From positions 1 to 64,000 of the forward strand of contig NZ_CANMJE010000014.1 in assembly GCF_947498095.1 (NCBI RefSeq): 64,000 nt of DNA, read 5' to 3'. The stretch comes from an uncultured Shimia sp. (GTDB lineage Bacteria; Pseudomonadota; Alphaproteobacteria; Rhodobacterales; Rhodobacteraceae). A program made the position numbers and the translations under genes. The notes under the pieces were generated by a model. That model saw only the letters and a list, made by a program, of their open reading frames with translations, searched no databases and was not told where the DNA came from. Shown in pieces: positions 42,894-52,924 of the stretch. Numbering within the stretch: position 1 is the stretch's first letter; the number at the start of each line of letters is the position of its first letter.

Positions 42894-43925
42894 ATGCGAA
42901 TTGCCGCTGATTTGGCCGCCGCTGTAGGCAACACTCCCTTGATCCGTTTGCGCAAGGCCAGCGAGGCCACAGGCTGCGAGATTTACGGCAAAGCCGAGTT
43001 CATGAACCCCGGTCAGTCGGTCAAGGACCGTGCGGCTTTGTTCATCATTCGGGACGCCATTGCACGCGGTGACCTCAAGCCCGGTGGATCCATCGTTGAA
43101 GGCACGGCCGGCAATACCGGCATCGGTCTGGCGCTGGTTGGCGCCTCGATGGGCTTTAAGACGGTGATCGTGATCCCCGAAACTCAAAGCCAAGAAAAGA
43201 AAGATATGCTGCGTCTTGCGGGGGCTGAACTAGTTCAGGTGCCTGCGGCGCCATATTCAAATCCCAACAATTACGTTCGATATTCGGGTCGTTTGGCGGA
43301 GGAAATTGCAAAAACTGAACCAAATGGTGCGATATGGGCCAATCAGTTCGACAACGTTGCGAACCGTCAGGCGCATGTGGAAACCACTGGGCCAGAATTG
43401 TGGGCGCAGACCGAAGGTAAGATCGACGGCTTTACCTGCGCGGTGGGGTCGGGTGGCACGCTGGCTGGTGTCGGTGAGGCCCTACAGAGCAAAGGGGTCA
43501 AGGTGGCGCTGTCGGATCCCGGTGGCTCGGGCATGTTCAAGCTTTATACTGGCGTGGATCACGGTGGAGATTCGATCACCGAAGGCATCGGGCAGGGGCG
43601 TATCACCGCCAACCTCGAAGGCTTTACGCCCGATATGTGCTATAAGATTCCCGACGACGAGGCCTTGCCGATTGTCTTTGATCTCTTGAGTGAAGAGGGT
43701 CTGTGTCTGGGTGGGTCCTCTGGCGTCAACGTCGGCGGTGCCATGCAAATGGCGCGCGAGATGGGGCCAGGACATACCATCGTTACCGTGCTTTGTGACT
43801 ATGGCACGCGCTATCAGTCAAAACTGTTTAACCCGGCTTTCCTCAAGGAAAAGGGGTTGCCAAGCCCATCGTGGCTTGGAAACGAAGGTCCAAGCAGTAT
43901 CCCCGGCGTATTCGAGGACTTCTAA
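42894..43925 (+). CDS. cysK: Cysteine synthase A (O-acetylserine sulfhydrylase)
   Basis: 343 residues. PLP Lys lies in FMNPGQSVKDRAALFIIRDA; substrate loop EGTAGNTGIGLALVGASMGFK; cofactor phosphate loop AVGSGGTLAGVG; SSGVNVGGA near the end. Makes cysteine from O-acetylserine and sulfide. Placed third after trgAB as in the Rhodobacter tellurite locus. An imperfect inverted repeat (TTCCCTTGAT/ATCAAGGAA, 42840-42876) lies just upstream and could be an operator. Confidence 0.95.
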   Translation: MRIAADLAAAVGNTPLIRLRKASEATGCEIYGKAEFMNPGQSVKDRAALFIIRDAIARGDLKPGGSIVEGTAGNTGIGLALVGASMGFKTVIVIPETQSQEKKDMLRLAGAELVQVPAAPYSNPNNYVRYSGRLAEEIAKTEPNGAIWANQFDNVANRQAHVETTGPELWAQTEGKIDGFTCAVGSGGTLAGVGEALQSKGVKVALSDPGGSGMFKLYTGVDHGGDSITEGIGQGRITANLEGFTPDMCYKIPDDEALPIVFDLLSEEGLCLGGSSGVNVGGAMQMAREMGPGHTIVTVLCDYGTRYQSKLFNPAFLKEKGLPSPSWLGNEGPSSIPGVFEDF

Positions 43926-43928
43926 ACC

Positions 43929-46370
43929 ATGTTCATCCTGCGCACTTTGCTCTTTCTGTTGGTTCTGGCCTTTACGACAGGATCACAAACAGCTTGGGCG
44001 CAGGACGAGACCACCGCAATTGACTATGAAGAATGGCGCAAGGTTGCCACGCGCGCCGAGAACGCGATCGAAGCCGGGCGAGCTTCGGGTGCAGCGATGG
44101 ATGAGCTTCGAAATCAGCTTGCCGATTGGAGTGCACGGTTCGCCGAAGCCAAAACCCGATCAACGATTTCTGAGGCGACACTTCAGGCGCGTCTTGATGC
44201 GTTAGGCCCCGAGCCAGAAGAAGGATTTACCGAACCCGACGAGATTACTGAAGGTCGAAATACCCTGAAAAAGCTCTTGTCCCAGGCACGAGTTCCTGCG
44301 GTTCGGGCTGAGGTTTCAAATGTTGAGGCGGATCGGTTGATCGAGGGGATCGATGCGCTGCTGCGGGATCGGTACACAAGTGAGCTGTTGAAACGGGGGC
44401 CCGTTCCCATTTCTCTGGCGAGTGTGAGATCTGGATTTGACAACTTAATCATGTCCTTCTCGCATGTCATCGGCGAGGTCAGAACCGCATGGGCCTATGA
44501 GCGCCACTCGAGGGAAATAGGGCAAAACCTGCTGCGCTTTGTGGTCTTTATGGCCATCGGCCTGACTTTCTTGATCCGGGGTGGCAAGTGGACAACCAGC
44601 GTTCAGAGGGTGGTGATACGGGGACAACTAGGCCCTGCGGTGGAAATTGCAGCGTTCTTGCTATCACTTGGATTTCTGGTGTTCCCGTTAATCGGTATCT
44701 TTTTCGTATCAGAAGCCTTCTATGCCACGGATTTGGCAGGTCTGCGTGGTGACCGAGTGCTTTCGACGCTTCCTCAAGCGCTGTTCTCATTTATTGTGCC
44801 GGTTTGGATTGGCCGGCGCATTTTTGATCCAGCTGAAGCCTTGCCGGAAACCGGTATTCTAAACGCCCGACAACGTAGAGTGGGGCTACGGTCCTTTTAC
44901 GGGATTGGCATTGTTGTCGCGTTGTATCAGATGGTCCGTGCGGTCGCTGGCTACGATGGTTGGAACACCGAGGCAAGATCTGTGGTCTTGTATCCTTTGA
45001 TCGTTTTGTCGTGCTACTTTTTGCTGCGTGTGGCGCATGTATTTCGCAAACGCACCATCGCGAGCGTTGAAAAACAACAGGGCGACGCGCGTTATTACGA
45101 CCACTTCCCTAGTTTCGTCGCACGGTTCTTTCAGATCGCCGCGATCGTCGGAATTCTGTTGGCCACTGCAGGATATACGCGTGCCTCTGAGGCTCTGGTT
45201 TTTCCGGCGATTTACACCGTTCAGATGATCGCGTTTTTGGTGCTTCTGCATCGTTTTTACAACCGGCTTTTTGCCTATGGCCGTCCTGAAGGCAGCGACG
45301 ACAAAACGCTTTGGCCATTGGTGTTGTCAGCCTCCTCAATTCTTCTCGCAAGCCCAGTGTTTCTGCTCATTTGGGGTATGAGGGCGCAGGAGATAGCAGG
45401 CTTGTATCAGCGCGCAATCGCTGGTTTCAGGGTTGGTGAAATCACGATTTCGCCCTCTGAAGTTATTATTTTCGTTGCTTTCTTCTCGGTCGGCTATGCG
45501 CTGACACGGTTGGTTCAATCCTTCCTACGGAACACATTCTTGCCGCGCACACGTTTGGATATGGGCGGGCAAAACGCCATTGTCGCAGGCGTGGGCTATG
45601 TCGGGATCACCGTGGCCGCAATTGTTGCCTTGAACAACACTGGTATCGATCTCGGATCCATTGCACTGGTTGCCTCGGCACTCTCGGTCGGCATTGGTTT
45701 TGGTCTTCAGACAATCGTCTCTAACTTTGTGAGCGGTATCATCCTTTTGATTGAGCGCCCCATCGCTGAAGGGGATTGGATCGAGGTCAACGGCCAGATG
45801 GGCTATGTGCGCGACATCTCAGTCCGGTCTACGCGTGTTGAGACCTTTGACCGGACGGACGTCATTGTTCCGAACAGTGATCTCGTTGCGGGCACAGTGA
45901 CAAACTATACCCGAGGCAACACGGTTGGGCGGGTGATCGTGCCCGTTGGCGTGGCCTATGGCACGGACCCGCGTCTTGTCGAACAAATCCTTTTGGATGT
46001 CGCCAATGCACATCCTATGGTCCTGGCGGCCCCGGCTCCTTATGTGGTGTTCCAGGGGTTTGGGGCCAGCTCGCTCGATTTCGAAATCCGCGCCATCCTA
46101 AGGGACGTAAATTGGGTTTTGTCGGTGCGGTCTGACATGAATTACGAGATTACCAAACGCTTTATGGATGCTGGAATTGAGATTCCTTTCCCGCAACAAG
46201 ATATCTGGCTACGCAATCCTGAAACCATCGGTCGGGATCACAAGGTCGAAGTTGAACCGCTCAACGAGGCAGAGTTACGCGAAGCGACGCAAGCCATGCG
46301 GCCCTCGCGTAAGGGGCAGCCAGACGCACCCGACAGTGGTGACGGCGGCGGCGGTGATGGAGACCGATAA
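43929..46370 (+). CDS. Mechanosensitive ion channel, MscS family with DUF3772
   Basis: 813 residues. Signal peptide ([21 protein letters not shown]), a periplasmic DUF3772-like helical domain to about 180, then some ten membrane helices. The pore-lining helix and beta domain of MscS follow: [72 protein letters not shown] and [22 protein letters not shown]. Releases solutes on osmotic downshock. The tail is Asp/Gly-rich. Three bases from cysK and directly abutting alaX. Confidence 0.93.
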   Translation: MFILRTLLFLLVLAFTTGSQTAWAQDETTAIDYEEWRKVATRAENAIEAGRASGAAMDELRNQLADWSARFAEAKTRSTISEATLQARLDALGPEPEEGFTEPDEITEGRNTLKKLLSQARVPAVRAEVSNVEADRLIEGIDALLRDRYTSELLKRGPVPISLASVRSGFDNLIMSFSHVIGEVRTAWAYERHSREIGQNLLRFVVFMAIGLTFLIRGGKWTTSVQRVVIRGQLGPAVEIAAFLLSLGFLVFPLIGIFFVSEAFYATDLAGLRGDRVLSTLPQALFSFIVPVWIGRRIFDPAEALPETGILNARQRRVGLRSFYGIGIVVALYQMVRAVAGYDGWNTEARSVVLYPLIVLSCYFLLRVAHVFRKRTIASVEKQQGDARYYDHFPSFVARFFQIAAIVGILLATAGYTRASEALVFPAIYTVQMIAFLVLLHRFYNRLFAYGRPEGSDDKTLWPLVLSASSILLASPVFLLIWGMRAQEIAGLYQRAIAGFRVGEITISPSEVIIFVAFFSVGYALTRLVQSFLRNTFLPRTRLDMGGQNAIVAGVGYVGITVAAIVALNNTGIDLGSIALVASALSVGIGFGLQTIVSNFVSGIILLIERPIAEGDWIEVNGQMGYVRDISVRSTRVETFDRTDVIVPNSDLVAGTVTNYTRGNTVGRVIVPVGVAYGTDPRLVEQILLDVANAHPMVLAAPAPYVVFQGFGASSLDFEIRAILRDVNWVLSVRSDMNYEITKRFMDAGIEIPFPQQDIWLRNPETIGRDHKVEVEPLNEAELREATQAMRPSRKGQPDAPDSGDGGGGDGDR

Positions 46371-47090
46371 ATGACTGAGTTGTTGTTCCGCGAAGACGCT
46401 TACTTGCGCGACACACAAGCGACTGTCACAGCGCATACGCCCGAAGGCGGGATCGTTCTGGATCGCGCCTTGTTTTATCCAACGGGTGGTGGTCAGCCCG
46501 GCGACAGCGGCGCCATCCATTGGGATCAAACCACGCTGAAGATTGCCACCACAGTCAAGGGTGAGAAGGAACCTGTGGTTCTGGTTCCGGCTGAGCCCGC
46601 GGCATTGCCACCGATCGGGGCCGAGGTGGCGCAAACACTCGATTGGGACCGTCGTTATCGCCACATGCGCATTCACACCGCACTGCATTTGTTGTCGGTG
46701 GTTGTTCCGTTGCCTGTCACTGGTGGCTCTATCAGCTCTGAAAAGGGGCGACTGGACTTTGACATGCCCGAGGCCCCGGAGGACAAAGAGGCTTTGACCG
46801 ACGCCTTGAATGCCTTGATCGAACAGGATCTTGTGGTCAGTGAAAGCTGGATTACGGATGAAGAGCTCGTGGCAAATCCAGGCCTGGTAAAAACCATGTC
46901 GGTCAAGCCGCCGATGGGGGCTGGTCAGGTCCGTTTGGTGCGGATCGGGCAGGGGGACGATCAGGTCGATCTGCAACCCTGTGGTGGCACCCATGTTGCC
47001 CGCACAGGCGAGATTGGGCGCGTCCGCATTGGCAAGATCGAAAAGAAGGGTCGCCAGAACCGTCGCGTCAATCTTTTGCTCGACGATTGA
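46371..47090 (+). CDS. Alanyl-tRNA editing protein (AlaX)
   Basis: 239 residues. Free-standing editing domain that hydrolyses Ser or Gly wrongly attached to tRNA-Ala. [19 protein letters not shown] is the glycine-rich N-terminal motif, [11 protein letters not shown] supplies HxxxH, and [15 protein letters not shown] supplies CxxxH for zinc. Starts directly at the preceding stop (TAAATG). Confidence 0.93.
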   Translation: MTELLFREDAYLRDTQATVTAHTPEGGIVLDRALFYPTGGGQPGDSGAIHWDQTTLKIATTVKGEKEPVVLVPAEPAALPPIGAEVAQTLDWDRRYRHMRIHTALHLLSVVVPLPVTGGSISSEKGRLDFDMPEAPEDKEALTDALNALIEQDLVVSESWITDEELVANPGLVKTMSVKPPMGAGQVRLVRIGQGDDQVDLQPCGGTHVARTGEIGRVRIGKIEKKGRQNRRVNLLLDD

Positions 47091-47157
47091 GAATTGCGAT
47101 CTTGCGCGGTTTGCCCCTTGCGAGTCGCCTCTGATGCGGGCTAAAGAGCGCTCTAAC

Positions 47158-47247
47158 GGAGCGGTGGCCGAGTGGTCGAAGGCGCACGCCTGGAAAGTGT
47201 GTAGGCGGGAGACCGTCTCCAGGGTTCGAATCCCTGTCGCTCCGCCA
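47158..47247 (+). tRNA. tRNA-Ser (GGA)
   Basis: 90 nt with the long variable arm of class II tRNA. Acceptor GGAGCGG with TCGCTCC, anticodon loop CTGGAAA (GGA), T-arm TTCGAAT, encoded CCA. It borders the accessory region that begins at about 47.25 kb. I do not find a second copy of its 3' end. Confidence 0.95.
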
Positions 47248-47279
47248 CCCACCCCAGTCTCTGTCATCAAAGTCGCTAT

Positions 47280-47585
47280 TTCCCTGTTTTATCCCGACTT
47301 TACGGGGGCTTGTGCTGTGCCATCTGCGTGGGAGACACTCGTGATTCAGTTGATCAGGGCCAAATCACTCGGCCGTCTCTGCCGCCAGCATCACGCGCTT
47401 CGGTTAGGCCTGATTTTCCCTGCTAACAGGGAATTAACAGGGAAATTTTGCAAAATTGGCCTGATTTGATCCAAAACACCCGCTAATAACCACAAAATAT
47501 CAATGCGTTACGAGTGATTTCCCTACGCAAATTAACAGGGAACTTTTTAACAATTAACAGGGACATTTCCATCGGGAACAGGGAA
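47280..47585. repeat. Cluster of AACAGGGAA repeats before the serine recombinase end
   Basis: AACAGGGAA occurs at 47425, 47436, 47534 and 47577, and AACAGGGAC at 47556. Inverted copies TTCCCTG occur at 47280 and 47416. The 47416 and 47425 pair makes a short hairpin. The cluster occupies the gap 47248-47598 between tRNA-Ser and the recombinase stop; no gene is supported there. Confidence 0.75.
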
Positions 47586-47598
47586 TGAAGCGCACAGA

Positions 47599-49293
47599 TC
47601 AGGGATAGTTTAGATCTCGGCTGAATCCGTAAATCCGCGCCTGCATATCCCAGTCAAGCGGGATCGGTTTGCGGATAATTTTTTCCAGGGTCAGTTCTGG
47701 CGGATGGCGACCGTAGAGAATTGTTTTTTGGATCGCAGGCGAGAGGAAAGCGAGTTGGGCTCGCGTCCGAACGTATGACTCAGAGTGGCTGGTTGCGGCG
47801 GCGATGTCGTTCAATGATTTTCCCCGGCGCAGGTCCGCTGTCCAGATATGCGCGCGGGCCAGCGCACGCAGCATTGTTCTGTCCGGTTCAGGCTGGTGAT
47901 CGCCAGCGACGATCTTTCCCTCGACGCCCCGTCGGCGCAGTTCGAAGGGTGCCTGGATTTGCAGCGCGGACGGATCGATCTCGTCAGGTTTCAAGCCAAG
48001 TTCATTTGCTAACTCGGTCGCTTGCAGGTTCAGGATGATGCTCCTTTTGGCCAGTTGGCCTCCCGCTGTGAGATTTGCGAGAAGTCCGGGCGCCCCTTTC
48101 CGCAGCCTCTGTGTCAGATCCTGAGCCTTGGTATAAACCACGTCGCCAATCTGAAGATCTGGCATGACGCAAATCCGATGACGGCGAGCAAGATCGCTCA
48201 GATGCTGCGCGATGATGTTCGCAACTGCCTGCTCCAGTGCCACTGCGGGCAAGCGCCAGCCACTCGGATCGGTACCGCCTGAGATCAGGCGATTGGAGAC
48301 ATAGTAGCGTAGCCTTCGTCCATGACGCTTGGTATGTGTCGGCGTCAATCGGTCCCCGGTCTCGTCCCGGAGTTTACCGGTTAAAGGTGCAATCCCACCC
48401 TTTGAGGGACTGCTCACGGAGCCGACCTGCGATCTTGGCCGGGCGCTGGCGACCTGCAACCTGGACTGAACGCGATCCCAAAGCTCAATGTCAATGATGG
48501 CCTGATGCTGCCCGTCCCAGACATTTGCTTTGTGTCTGATTTTTCCGATGTAAATGGGATTGCGGAGCAGCGCGTAGATCTGGCCGCGGGAGAAGGAATT
48601 GCCGCCCTGGGTCCGCCCCAATTTGAAGTGATGCCGTTTTGACCGCAATCTCATTGTCGTTGTCTCGCGCATGACCTTGTTCAGGCAGCCAAGCTGGACA
48701 TAGAGTTGAAAGATTGCTTCCACGGTTTTCGCCTCGTTCTGATTCACCACAAGCCCTCTGGTTTTCGGATCGGGGTGCGGATCGTAGCCAAGGGGCGGCA
48801 CCCCACCCATCCAGAGGCCTTTCTTTTTGAACGCGGCAATCTTGTCGCGAATCCGCTCGGCCGTGACCTCTCGTTCAAACTGGGCAAAGGACAACAGTAC
48901 ATTGAGCGTCAACCTGCCCATTGACGAGGCCGTGTTGAAGGCCTGTGTTACAGAAACGAACGAACACCCCGCCGCGTCAAAACGCTCCACAAGCTTCGCG
49001 AAGTCGGCCAGAGAGCGGGTCAGGCGGTCGATCTTGTAAACCACCACCATCTGGATGCGACCCGCGTCAATGTCATCAAGCAAGCGCTGCATCGCGGGCC
49101 TGTCGAGCGTGCCTCCGGAGATGCCACCATCGTCATAGCGGGTCTTGTCAGGAACCCAACCTTCATGCCGTTGGCTTGCGATGTAGGCCCCGCAGGCCTC
49201 GTGTTGCGCGTCGAGCGAGTTGAAGTCCTGATCGAGCCCTTCGTCAGAGGATTTGCGGGTATAGATTGCACATCGGATCCGTGGTTTGGTCAT
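47599..49293 (-). CDS. Large serine recombinase
   Basis: 564 residues from ATG 49293. The resolvase domain (1-150) has catalytic Ser in YTRKSSDEGL and YDDGGISGGTLDRPAMQRLL, VVYKIDRLTRSLADF. A recombinase domain (FSRGQIYALLRNPIYIGKIRHK) follows and a long C-terminal part. The normal zinc-ribbon cysteines are missing at RRLRYYVSNRLI. It should act as an integrase or invertase. The start overlaps the DUF2924 stop (ATGA). Confidence 0.92.
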   Translation of the reverse strand: MTKPRIRCAIYTRKSSDEGLDQDFNSLDAQHEACGAYIASQRHEGWVPDKTRYDDGGISGGTLDRPAMQRLLDDIDAGRIQMVVVYKIDRLTRSLADFAKLVERFDAAGCSFVSVTQAFNTASSMGRLTLNVLLSFAQFEREVTAERIRDKIAAFKKKGLWMGGVPPLGYDPHPDPKTRGLVVNQNEAKTVEAIFQLYVQLGCLNKVMRETTTMRLRSKRHHFKLGRTQGGNSFSRGQIYALLRNPIYIGKIRHKANVWDGQHQAIIDIELWDRVQSRLQVASARPRSQVGSVSSPSKGGIAPLTGKLRDETGDRLTPTHTKRHGRRLRYYVSNRLISGGTDPSGWRLPAVALEQAVANIIAQHLSDLARRHRICVMPDLQIGDVVYTKAQDLTQRLRKGAPGLLANLTAGGQLAKRSIILNLQATELANELGLKPDEIDPSALQIQAPFELRRRGVEGKIVAGDHQPEPDRTMLRALARAHIWTADLRRGKSLNDIAAATSHSESYVRTRAQLAFLSPAIQKTILYGRHPPELTLEKIIRKPIPLDWDMQARIYGFSRDLNYP

Positions 49294-49700
49294 CGGGATG
49301 CCGATTTCTTGAGCCCGAAGAACCGAGGCCCGGACCATCTGGCGCCAGTGATCGCACGGGCGATCGCTGACAGTGAGGAATGGCGCTGACCGTCCCAGAT
49401 GAACCCACCTTCAACGACATCGACGGCATGCGTCACGCCGTTCCATTCCCTGATGAGCCGTCCGCCCGGTTTGAGCGCAGCGCTCTTGGTGTCAGCCTTT
49501 TCATTGGTCGCTTTTGCAAGCTTTTCCGCAAAGCCCTTTGGCAGCCCGCCGAACTGTCGCGCCTGAATTTCAAAGCCGAGGAATCGGCGTAGAAACGGGC
49601 TGCTAAGCCGCTTTGGGATCGGGGTGCCGAAGATCTCTGACCAGACGGTTATCAGGGCCGTCCGGTCCATCGCTTCCAGTTCTGTCACCAATGGCGTCAT
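49290..49700 (-). CDS. DUF2924 protein
   Basis: 136 residues. TELEAMDRTALITVWSEIFGTPIPKRLSSPFLRRFLGFEIQARQFGGLPKGFAEKL and GGRLIREWNGVTHAVDVVEGGFIWDGQRHSSLSAIARAITGARWSGPRFFGLK are family hallmarks. DUF2924 genes regularly sit just upstream of such recombinases. Function is unknown. Overlaps both neighbours by 4 bases. Confidence 0.9.
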   Translation of the reverse strand: MTPLVTELEAMDRTALITVWSEIFGTPIPKRLSSPFLRRFLGFEIQARQFGGLPKGFAEKLAKATNEKADTKSAALKPGGRLIREWNGVTHAVDVVEGGFIWDGQRHSSLSAIARAITGARWSGPRFFGLKKSASR

Positions 49701-49942
49701 CGGGCACCCGCCGGGCCGTCGGTGATGCGGTAGACGGGCCCATTGTCAGGTTTGGCGGCATCTGCGCGCTTGATGGTGTACCCGGCCTTCCTAAGCCCGC
49801 TGAGGCCCGCCCGAACTGAATGTGGCTGCCAGCCGGTGGCCGATTGCATGGCGGCAAGGTCGGCACCAGCCTTTCGGGCAAGAAGTCGGCGCAGGATTGC
49901 GGCTTTTGTTTCGCGCGCGGGTGTTTTTCTGGATGTTGGCAT
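49697..49942 (-). CDS. DUF3489 protein
   Basis: 81 residues. TKAAILRRLLARKAGADLAAMQSATGWQPHSVRAGLSGLRKAGYTIKR is a winged-helix-like DUF3489 domain, probably DNA binding. Part of the DUF3489-DUF2924-recombinase series, coupled by ATGA. Confidence 0.88.
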   Translation of the reverse strand: MPTSRKTPARETKAAILRRLLARKAGADLAAMQSATGWQPHSVRAGLSGLRKAGYTIKRADAAKPDNGPVYRITDGPAGAR

Positions 49943-50077
49943 ATCTGCTCCTCGGATCTGCCGGGCCAGCGGATTGCTGGCCCTGGTACCGAGGTGCGCC
50001 CGGGGACGCAGCCGGGCGTGGCATCAGTGACGCTCGTGTCGGCCCGGAAGTCCAGTGCGGAGTGAGCGACCCCGCGG

Positions 50078-50476
50078 CTATTCCGACGCCTCCGGAATAT
50101 CCACCCCCATCTTCCGCAAAAGAGCGTAGACCTGCAGCCTTTTTGTTTGCTCTCGCTCTTTATCGGCCTGAACAGCTGGGCCAACGTCCAGCATGATGCG
50201 GATCGCTTCGAGCAAAGACGTTTTGTGGCCCTTCAACCCTTTTTTGCAGAGCGCAAGATAAGCGGCCTCAATCCCATCAAGTTTGACCGTCCGGCCATCC
50301 AGTGTTCGAGCCTCAATCGGCTGAGTCAGGATTTTGGCCGCATCTTGCACCATCTCTGACTTTGACTTTGGCCGGCCCTTGGGATTGCCAGATTGGCCTT
50401 TCTTCCAACGGGTGGTTTTCGGGGGGGGTGAAAATCCAACTTTGTCTTCGGTTCGCAAGTTATTCACTTCTCCCAT
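50078..50476 (-). CDS. DUF5681 protein (copy 1)
   Basis: 132 residues. The basic segment TRWKKGQSGNPKGRPKSKSEM is the DUF5681 signature. A helical remainder follows. The family is frequent in prophages and integrative cassettes, with unknown function. Overlaps the second DUF5681 gene by 13 bases. Confidence 0.87.
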   Translation of the reverse strand: MGEVNNLRTEDKVGFSPPPKTTRWKKGQSGNPKGRPKSKSEMVQDAAKILTQPIEARTLDGRTVKLDGIEAAYLALCKKGLKGHKTSLLEAIRIMLDVGPAVQADKEREQTKRLQVYALLRKMGVDIPEASE

Positions 50477-50835
50477 TTCACAGGAACCCCCATATTCTCG
50501 AGCGCTTTTAGGAATTCTATTTTTTTTGCTTCCGGATCATGGGCATCGGTTTGATCGAGGCCGGCCTGTTCGATGATCCGTCGTTGCAGGGACAAAGCCT
50601 GTTTGTCGCCCTGCAAGGCCAGGTCACGCAGCCTCCAGATCAAGGCGTCGCGGATCGGGACCTTCCGCTCTTCGTCCCGGACCGGGACCTTGCGCTTTAA
50701 CACCCGCTCTAAAACCGTGTTCAGATCATCTCGCTTTCGAGGGCGACCGCGCGGATTGCCGGATTTGCCCTTTTGAAACTGCGTGTGTTTCGGCGGGTTC
50801 ATGAAGCCGGAAGTTGGAGTTTCACGATCAGTCAT
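50464..50835 (-). CDS. DUF5681 protein (copy 2)
   Basis: 123 residues. TQFQKGKSGNPRGRPRKRDDLNTV is the same signature as in copy 1, but the rest differs (VLKRKVPVRDEERKVPIRDALIWRL). Two adjacent diverged copies suggest an old duplication with separate roles. Overlaps the methyltransferase gene by 4 bases. Confidence 0.87.
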   Translation of the reverse strand: MTDRETPTSGFMNPPKHTQFQKGKSGNPRGRPRKRDDLNTVLERVLKRKVPVRDEERKVPIRDALIWRLRDLALQGDKQALSLQRRIIEQAGLDQTDAHDPEAKKIEFLKALENMGVPVKWEK

Positions 50836-52220
50836 TCGGCAGCCTCCTCAGATTGCGGTGCGATGTCAGCGGCACGATCTATCGCCACATTTCCAAAGGC
50901 CTGGTTGGTGCCGTCGAGATGGGCGCGTTGGCCAGTGATGGCTTCATAACGGCGGCAGATGACGTCGCAGTAAGGCGGGTCGAGTTCAATCAGGCGCGCG
51001 ATGCGGCCAGTGCGTTCGGCGGCCAGAAGCGTTGTGCCGGAGCCACCAAAGCCATCAAGTACGATCTCGCCGCGTTTCGTGACATCTTTGATCGCGTCAG
51101 CCACCAGTGCCACCGGCTTGACCGTTGGATGCAGCGCCAGGTCTTTCTGATTGGCACCAAAGCTGTTCACGCCAGGATAGTCCCAGACATTGGTGCGATA
51201 GCGCCCGGTGTCGCCAAGGCCAAAGGTGTTGGTGTGGGGCTCAGTGCCAACTTTATAGACAAAAACCAGCTCATGCTGGGAACGGTAGAATGTCCCCATG
51301 CCACCGTTAGATTTCTTCCAAACCACAAGATTCTTCAGCTCTGAATACACTTTGTCGCCAGTGGCCTGCAATTCGGGCATGTGGCGCCAATCCATACAGA
51401 CAAAGTGGATGGCACCATTGACGCTGACATTTGCCATCTCGCTAAGTGCACTTTCAAGAAAGGCGGTGAAACCGGCTTCATCCATCTCGCCGGACGCCAT
51501 GGCGAACTCGCGGTGCTGAATTGCGCCAGAGCCGCAAACATGGCCATCAATCTTCACGTTATAGGGCGGATCGGTGAACACAGCGCGGGCGCGATCAGAG
51601 TCCATAAGGGCCGCGTAAACATCGTGGTTCTGCGCATCTCCACAGATCAATCTGTGTTTGCCAAGCACCCAGATATCACCCAGTCTTGTCACTGCCGGGC
51701 CCATCTCAATGCCAGAGACATCGTCGTCGGGATCGGCTTCGTCTGTATCAGGGCCGTCAAGCAGGAAATCCAGTTCAGCGGTTTCAAAGCCTGTGATTTC
51801 GAGATCGAAGTCCAAATCCAGTTCAGACAAGGCCTGAAATTCAATCGCCAGAATTTCGTGATCCCAGCCAGCAAGCTCGGCCAGGCGATTGTCGGCAATG
51901 ATATATGCGCGGCGTTCGGTATCACTAAGATGCGAAAGTTGGATTGTCGGCACGTCGGCAATGCCGAGTGTACGGGCCGCAGCGACGCGGCCGTGTCCGG
52001 CGACAATGCCGCGCTTGCCGTCAATCAGCACGGGGTTGGTAAACCCAAATTGCCGGATCGACGCTGCAACTTGTGCAATCTGTTTGTCAGTATGTGTACG
52101 GGCATTGCCCGCATAAGGTAGAAGATCATCAATCTTGCGATATTCGATCTTCAACCGGAATGTCTCCGGCATTGCCAGAGCAGAAGCTCCGTTTTTTAAC
52201 GTTGGGGCCTCGGTGATCAT
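50832..52220 (-). CDS. ParB-like nuclease domain fused to an N6-adenine/N4-cytosine DNA methyltransferase
   Basis: 462 residues. Residues 25-120 form a ParB/Sulfiredoxin-type domain (NARTHTDKQIAQVAASIRQFGFTNPVLID...GIVAGHGRVAAARTLG). The rest is a methyltransferase with catalytic DPPY at 217-220 (FTDPPYNV) and the AdoMet motif DGFGGSGTTLLAAERTGR near 405, so class beta order. Methyltransferases of this kind in mobile elements are usually solitary. No restriction gene is adjacent. First gene of the cassette that runs to the recombinase. Confidence 0.92.
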   Translation of the reverse strand: MITEAPTLKNGASALAMPETFRLKIEYRKIDDLLPYAGNARTHTDKQIAQVAASIRQFGFTNPVLIDGKRGIVAGHGRVAAARTLGIADVPTIQLSHLSDTERRAYIIADNRLAELAGWDHEILAIEFQALSELDLDFDLEITGFETAELDFLLDGPDTDEADPDDDVSGIEMGPAVTRLGDIWVLGKHRLICGDAQNHDVYAALMDSDRARAVFTDPPYNVKIDGHVCGSGAIQHREFAMASGEMDEAGFTAFLESALSEMANVSVNGAIHFVCMDWRHMPELQATGDKVYSELKNLVVWKKSNGGMGTFYRSQHELVFVYKVGTEPHTNTFGLGDTGRYRTNVWDYPGVNSFGANQKDLALHPTVKPVALVADAIKDVTKRGEIVLDGFGGSGTTLLAAERTGRIARLIELDPPYCDVICRRYEAITGQRAHLDGTNQAFGNVAIDRAADIAPQSEEAAE

Positions 52221-52306
52221 GGTAAAGTTCCTTTCGTGCCTACCACATTGTCGCCACGCTCGTGTTGAATAGTGGCTCGAAGGAAACCTAAGGAATCATC
52301 GACAGC

Positions 52307-52783
52307 ATGGCAGTTGAGCAGGATCCAGATGATCTCAACTCGGGCACCGAAGAAGTTGGCGACGCGTTCATGGCATGGGCTGTGTTATCGACCAAGCTCG
52401 ACAAACTACCGGATTGGGTGCGCTCATACTTTGAAAAGCTGCTCGAACAGATTGACGCCTTTGACCCCCATTACGACGCGGAGATCGCGCTGACATGCGG
52501 ACTTGAGGTTCCAGAAATTCGGTCAAAGGCGTGCAAGCTACTAGGGGCCAAGTCGCCGCATGACTATGCAAGCATCTTCGATTGGGTCGCCGCAAGGCAA
52601 CAAAAACAGGGCGTCAATCTCGACACAGCGTTGTGGGATTATGTTGAGGATTTTGAACTTGATCCTGATGAGTATGAGACGATCAAGTCGGCATACCACA
52701 AGGTGCGCCGTGTCCGCCTTGCCAGCATGGATCAGGATCACCCAGCCTTTCAGAATCCAAAAGCTGAACCTGAACTAGGGTGA
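52307..52783 (+). CDS. Hypothetical acidic protein
   Basis: 158 residues. Acidic and helical (DAFMAWAVLSTKLDKLPDWVRSYFEKLLEQIDAFDPHYDAEIALTCGLEVPEIR). No motif recognised. Divergent from the ParB-methyltransferase gene. Confidence 0.6.
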   Translation: MAVEQDPDDLNSGTEEVGDAFMAWAVLSTKLDKLPDWVRSYFEKLLEQIDAFDPHYDAEIALTCGLEVPEIRSKACKLLGAKSPHDYASIFDWVAARQQKQGVNLDTALWDYVEDFELDPDEYETIKSAYHKVRRVRLASMDQDHPAFQNPKAEPELG

Positions 52784-52924
52784 ATAATGAGATGGGGCTG
52801 CCGTCTACCCAAAGCAAGAAAGAAATTCAAAACATATAAATCGCCTATATGGAATCAAACATATTCGAGCGATTGAGAGTATCCAGGCGGTAGAAGCTAC
52901 AAAACGGGCGGCAGCTCACAGCAA

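Noticed and set aside
47158-47247. tRNA-Ser as attachment site of the recombinase cassette
   Set aside because: No second copy of the tRNA 3' end was found to the right, and large serine recombinases seldom use tRNA ends.
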